Positions 6,069-7,198 of a DNA stretch of 7,198 bases are shown piece by piece. The stretch comes from Deltaproteobacteria bacterium UBA3076 (GTDB taxonomy: Bacteria; Desulfobacterota; Dissulfuribacteria; Dissulfuribacterales; UBA3076): contig DFBQ01000228.1 in the NCBI GenBank assembly GCA_002367355.1, positions 1 to 7,198 on the forward strand, written 5' to 3'. Within the stretch, counting starts at the first letter, position 1, and every line of letters begins with the position of its first letter. Made by a program: the position numbers and the translations under genes. The notes under the pieces are model-generated. The model did not search any database. It saw only the letters and a program-made list of their open reading frames with translations, and was not told the origin of the DNA.

Positions 6069-6830
6069 CTATCGTTCAATGATGAACGTACCGTGGTCAT
6101 AGTGACCCCAGCTATCAACATAAAGAGCGTAGTTCCCTGTAATACTATTGCCTGAAAAGGTTCCATTAATATCTAAACGTCCACTATAACCTCCTGTACT
6201 CCACCTCACCGATAAATCAAGTATGTTTCCATTGACTGGTCCAGAAAAGTCAGTAGTTACAGTCCCTAAATCAGTATTAGTTAGAGTTATGCTTCCAGTG
6301 AGATTGCAATCGATTTGACTGATACTTGCATTGATATTGCCTGAGTCCGAGTAAATACTATACCAAGTCCCTGTCCAGGTTCCATCTATATTTTCACAAG
6401 TTTTCGGTTCCGGGTATTCATGCCTGATGTACCTATAGTCCATTGTTGTCGTTCCATGTTGGTCCCATGTTCCGTCATAGGGATAATCTGAATAGACCTC
6501 AATATCAGGTACGGATACATGGAAGAAGTTGACATCTATCCTTCCGCTTACATCAAACCAGATCTTGACAAAGAGATCCGGGTTGTTTGAGCTGCCCCAG
6601 GTAACATCCGAAGGGCTGGCATAGAAGTGACCCCATATGACTGTATCTCCTCGAGAAGTAGTATCTTCACCACCTTTTTGCCAAATTGCATCAACAGGCC
6701 CTTTTTCAACCGTGTTAATAACTGCCCTGATCCACAGGTCAGAGGTAACGAGATATCCCTCAGCAAAGACCGAACTCGAAATCATTAAGAAAAGAAACAT
6801 AATCACTAAAGCCGTAATCTTTGTTTTCAT
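6069..6830 (-). CDS. Secreted protein of unknown function, two domains
   Basis: A 253-residue exported protein. Residues 1-23 are a signal peptide (KTK, then a hydrophobic core, then VFA|EG), so it probably goes to the periplasm or outside. Residues 25-140 form one domain rich in W, D and aromatics (DLWIRAVINTVEKG, WQKGGEDTTSRGD, VIWGHFYASPSDV, DLFVKIWFDVSGRIDVNFFH). I recall similar uncharacterised proteins in deltaproteobacteria but know no function. Residues 145-253 look like a separate all-beta domain with NIDGTWTGTW, repeated G-N/T-G turns (LTGSITL, VNGNILDLS, INGTFSGNSITGNY) and two cysteines (C145, C175) that could form a disulfide; a lipocalin-like barrel is possible. GGAGAAC on the coding strand (rc 6834-6840) sits at proper distance from ATG. 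It appears monocistronic, convergent with the tRNA region and unrelated to the nitrogen genes. Confidence 0.8.
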   Translation of the reverse strand: MKTKITALVIMFLFLMISSSVFAEGYLVTSDLWIRAVINTVEKGPVDAIWQKGGEDTTSRGDTVIWGHFYASPSDVTWGSSNNPDLFVKIWFDVSGRIDVNFFHVSVPDIEVYSDYPYDGTWDQHGTTTMDYRYIRHEYPEPKTCENIDGTWTGTWYSIYSDSGNINASISQIDCNLTGSITLTNTDLGTVTTDFSGPVNGNILDLSVRWSTGGYSGRLDINGTFSGNSITGNYALYVDSWGHYDHGTFIIER

Positions 6831-7198
6831 GACGTTCTCCTTTATTTAAGATGTAAAATAGTGCTCGAACGAAAATTCCTGAATCATGTCTTCCCCTCAG
6901 TGCGAGCCATGTGCGACTGAAGCAATCTCCTGACAATAAATGGATTGCTTTGTCCTACCTCCAATACTCATGCCTTATGTATCATTATCCATGATCGTTG
7001 TGCCTTTTTGATCGATTCAGAAAGCCAGCCGACAAATATCCCAAGAACTGATTGAGAGGTACAGGACGACCGGGCTTTCCAAATCCCTCTATACTGATTT
7101 TTTGTTATTCGCTAATCCTTTGTATATGCCTTAAGGGGATGGATTGTCAAATTTAAAAAGTGATATCGAGTAGAGAGGAAAAATTAGATTATCCTTGG
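6831..7198. other. Gene-poor region upstream of the secreted protein gene
   Basis: No complete gene is seen. The start of the minus-strand gene lies at the left edge; on its strand TTCAGG and TATTTT are 17 bp apart about 25-50 nt before the ribosome-binding site, a poor sigma-70 match. AAGCAATC (6920-6927) and GATTGCTT (6943-6950) form an 8-bp inverted repeat with a 15-nt loop and no T-run. The rest shows no recognisable control elements apart from the remnant described separately. Confidence 0.4.
7012..7131 (+). pseudogene. Possible transposon-accessory ORF remnant
   Basis: A 40-codon open stretch without a start codon encodes SRQISQELIERYRTTGLSKS (7024-7083). The pattern (E)LIERYR-(T/S)-GLS recalls the N-terminus of IS66-type OrfA/TnpA accessory proteins, where it continues with an aFC..hG segment; here it runs into unrelated sequence and stops. 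The resemblance is short and recalled from memory, so the call is tentative. Confidence 0.25.

Overview
The window looks like chromosomal DNA from a Gram-negative bacterium. It carries an outer-membrane beta-barrel protein with a signal peptide and a C-terminal aromatic residue, an Amt/PII/glutamine synthetase cluster, and a GlnA with the adenylylation tyrosine of the proteobacterial type. GlnA and PII resemble those of deltaproteobacteria (Desulfobacterota) most, and the degenerate CACGAAAG-type and TTTTGAATT-type spacer repeats fit that kind of environmental genome. This placement rests on recalled family resemblance, not on a search.

Layout. Positions 1-792 hold no convincing gene but do hold control signals: two copies (one weak) of a 14-bp dyad, TTACA-N4-TGTAA, and a weak sigma-54-like element about 100 bp downstream, followed by a long leader. 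Positions 793-1590 encode a porin-like protein of the TorF/Gcw_chp type. Positions 1591-1980 are the densest control region: a strong stem-loop, two perfectly repeated dyad boxes 30 bp apart, a canonical sigma-54 -24/-12 promoter, two more dyad boxes just downstream of it, and a 32-codon remnant of an ammonium transporter gene. Next come amtB (1981-3198), a PII gene (3274-3612) and, after a terminator-like hairpin and a cluster of degenerate repeats, glnA (3947-5359).

The genes form one nitrogen-acquisition module. The barrel protein is a candidate outer-membrane pore. AmtB carries ammonium across the inner membrane, PII senses 2-oxoglutarate/ATP and should block AmtB when nitrogen is plentiful, and GlnA assimilates ammonium into glutamine. 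The repeated dyad boxes upstream of sigma-54-type promoters in front of both the porin and amtB suggest one enhancer-binding activator controls both; which protein binds them cannot be told from this window.

From 5360 on the region is a scar zone: a decayed IS1634-like transposase fragment on the minus strand, a complete tRNA-Arg(TCT) with its own promoter and terminator, a second terminator-like hairpin with GTGTGA repeats, a non-coding stretch, a minus-strand gene for an unrecognised secreted protein (6069-6830), and a final gene-poor stretch with a possible transposon-accessory remnant. No clearly new multi-gene system was found. The most interesting points are the dyad-box/sigma-54 arrangement and the truncated amt copy lying between that promoter and the intact amtB.
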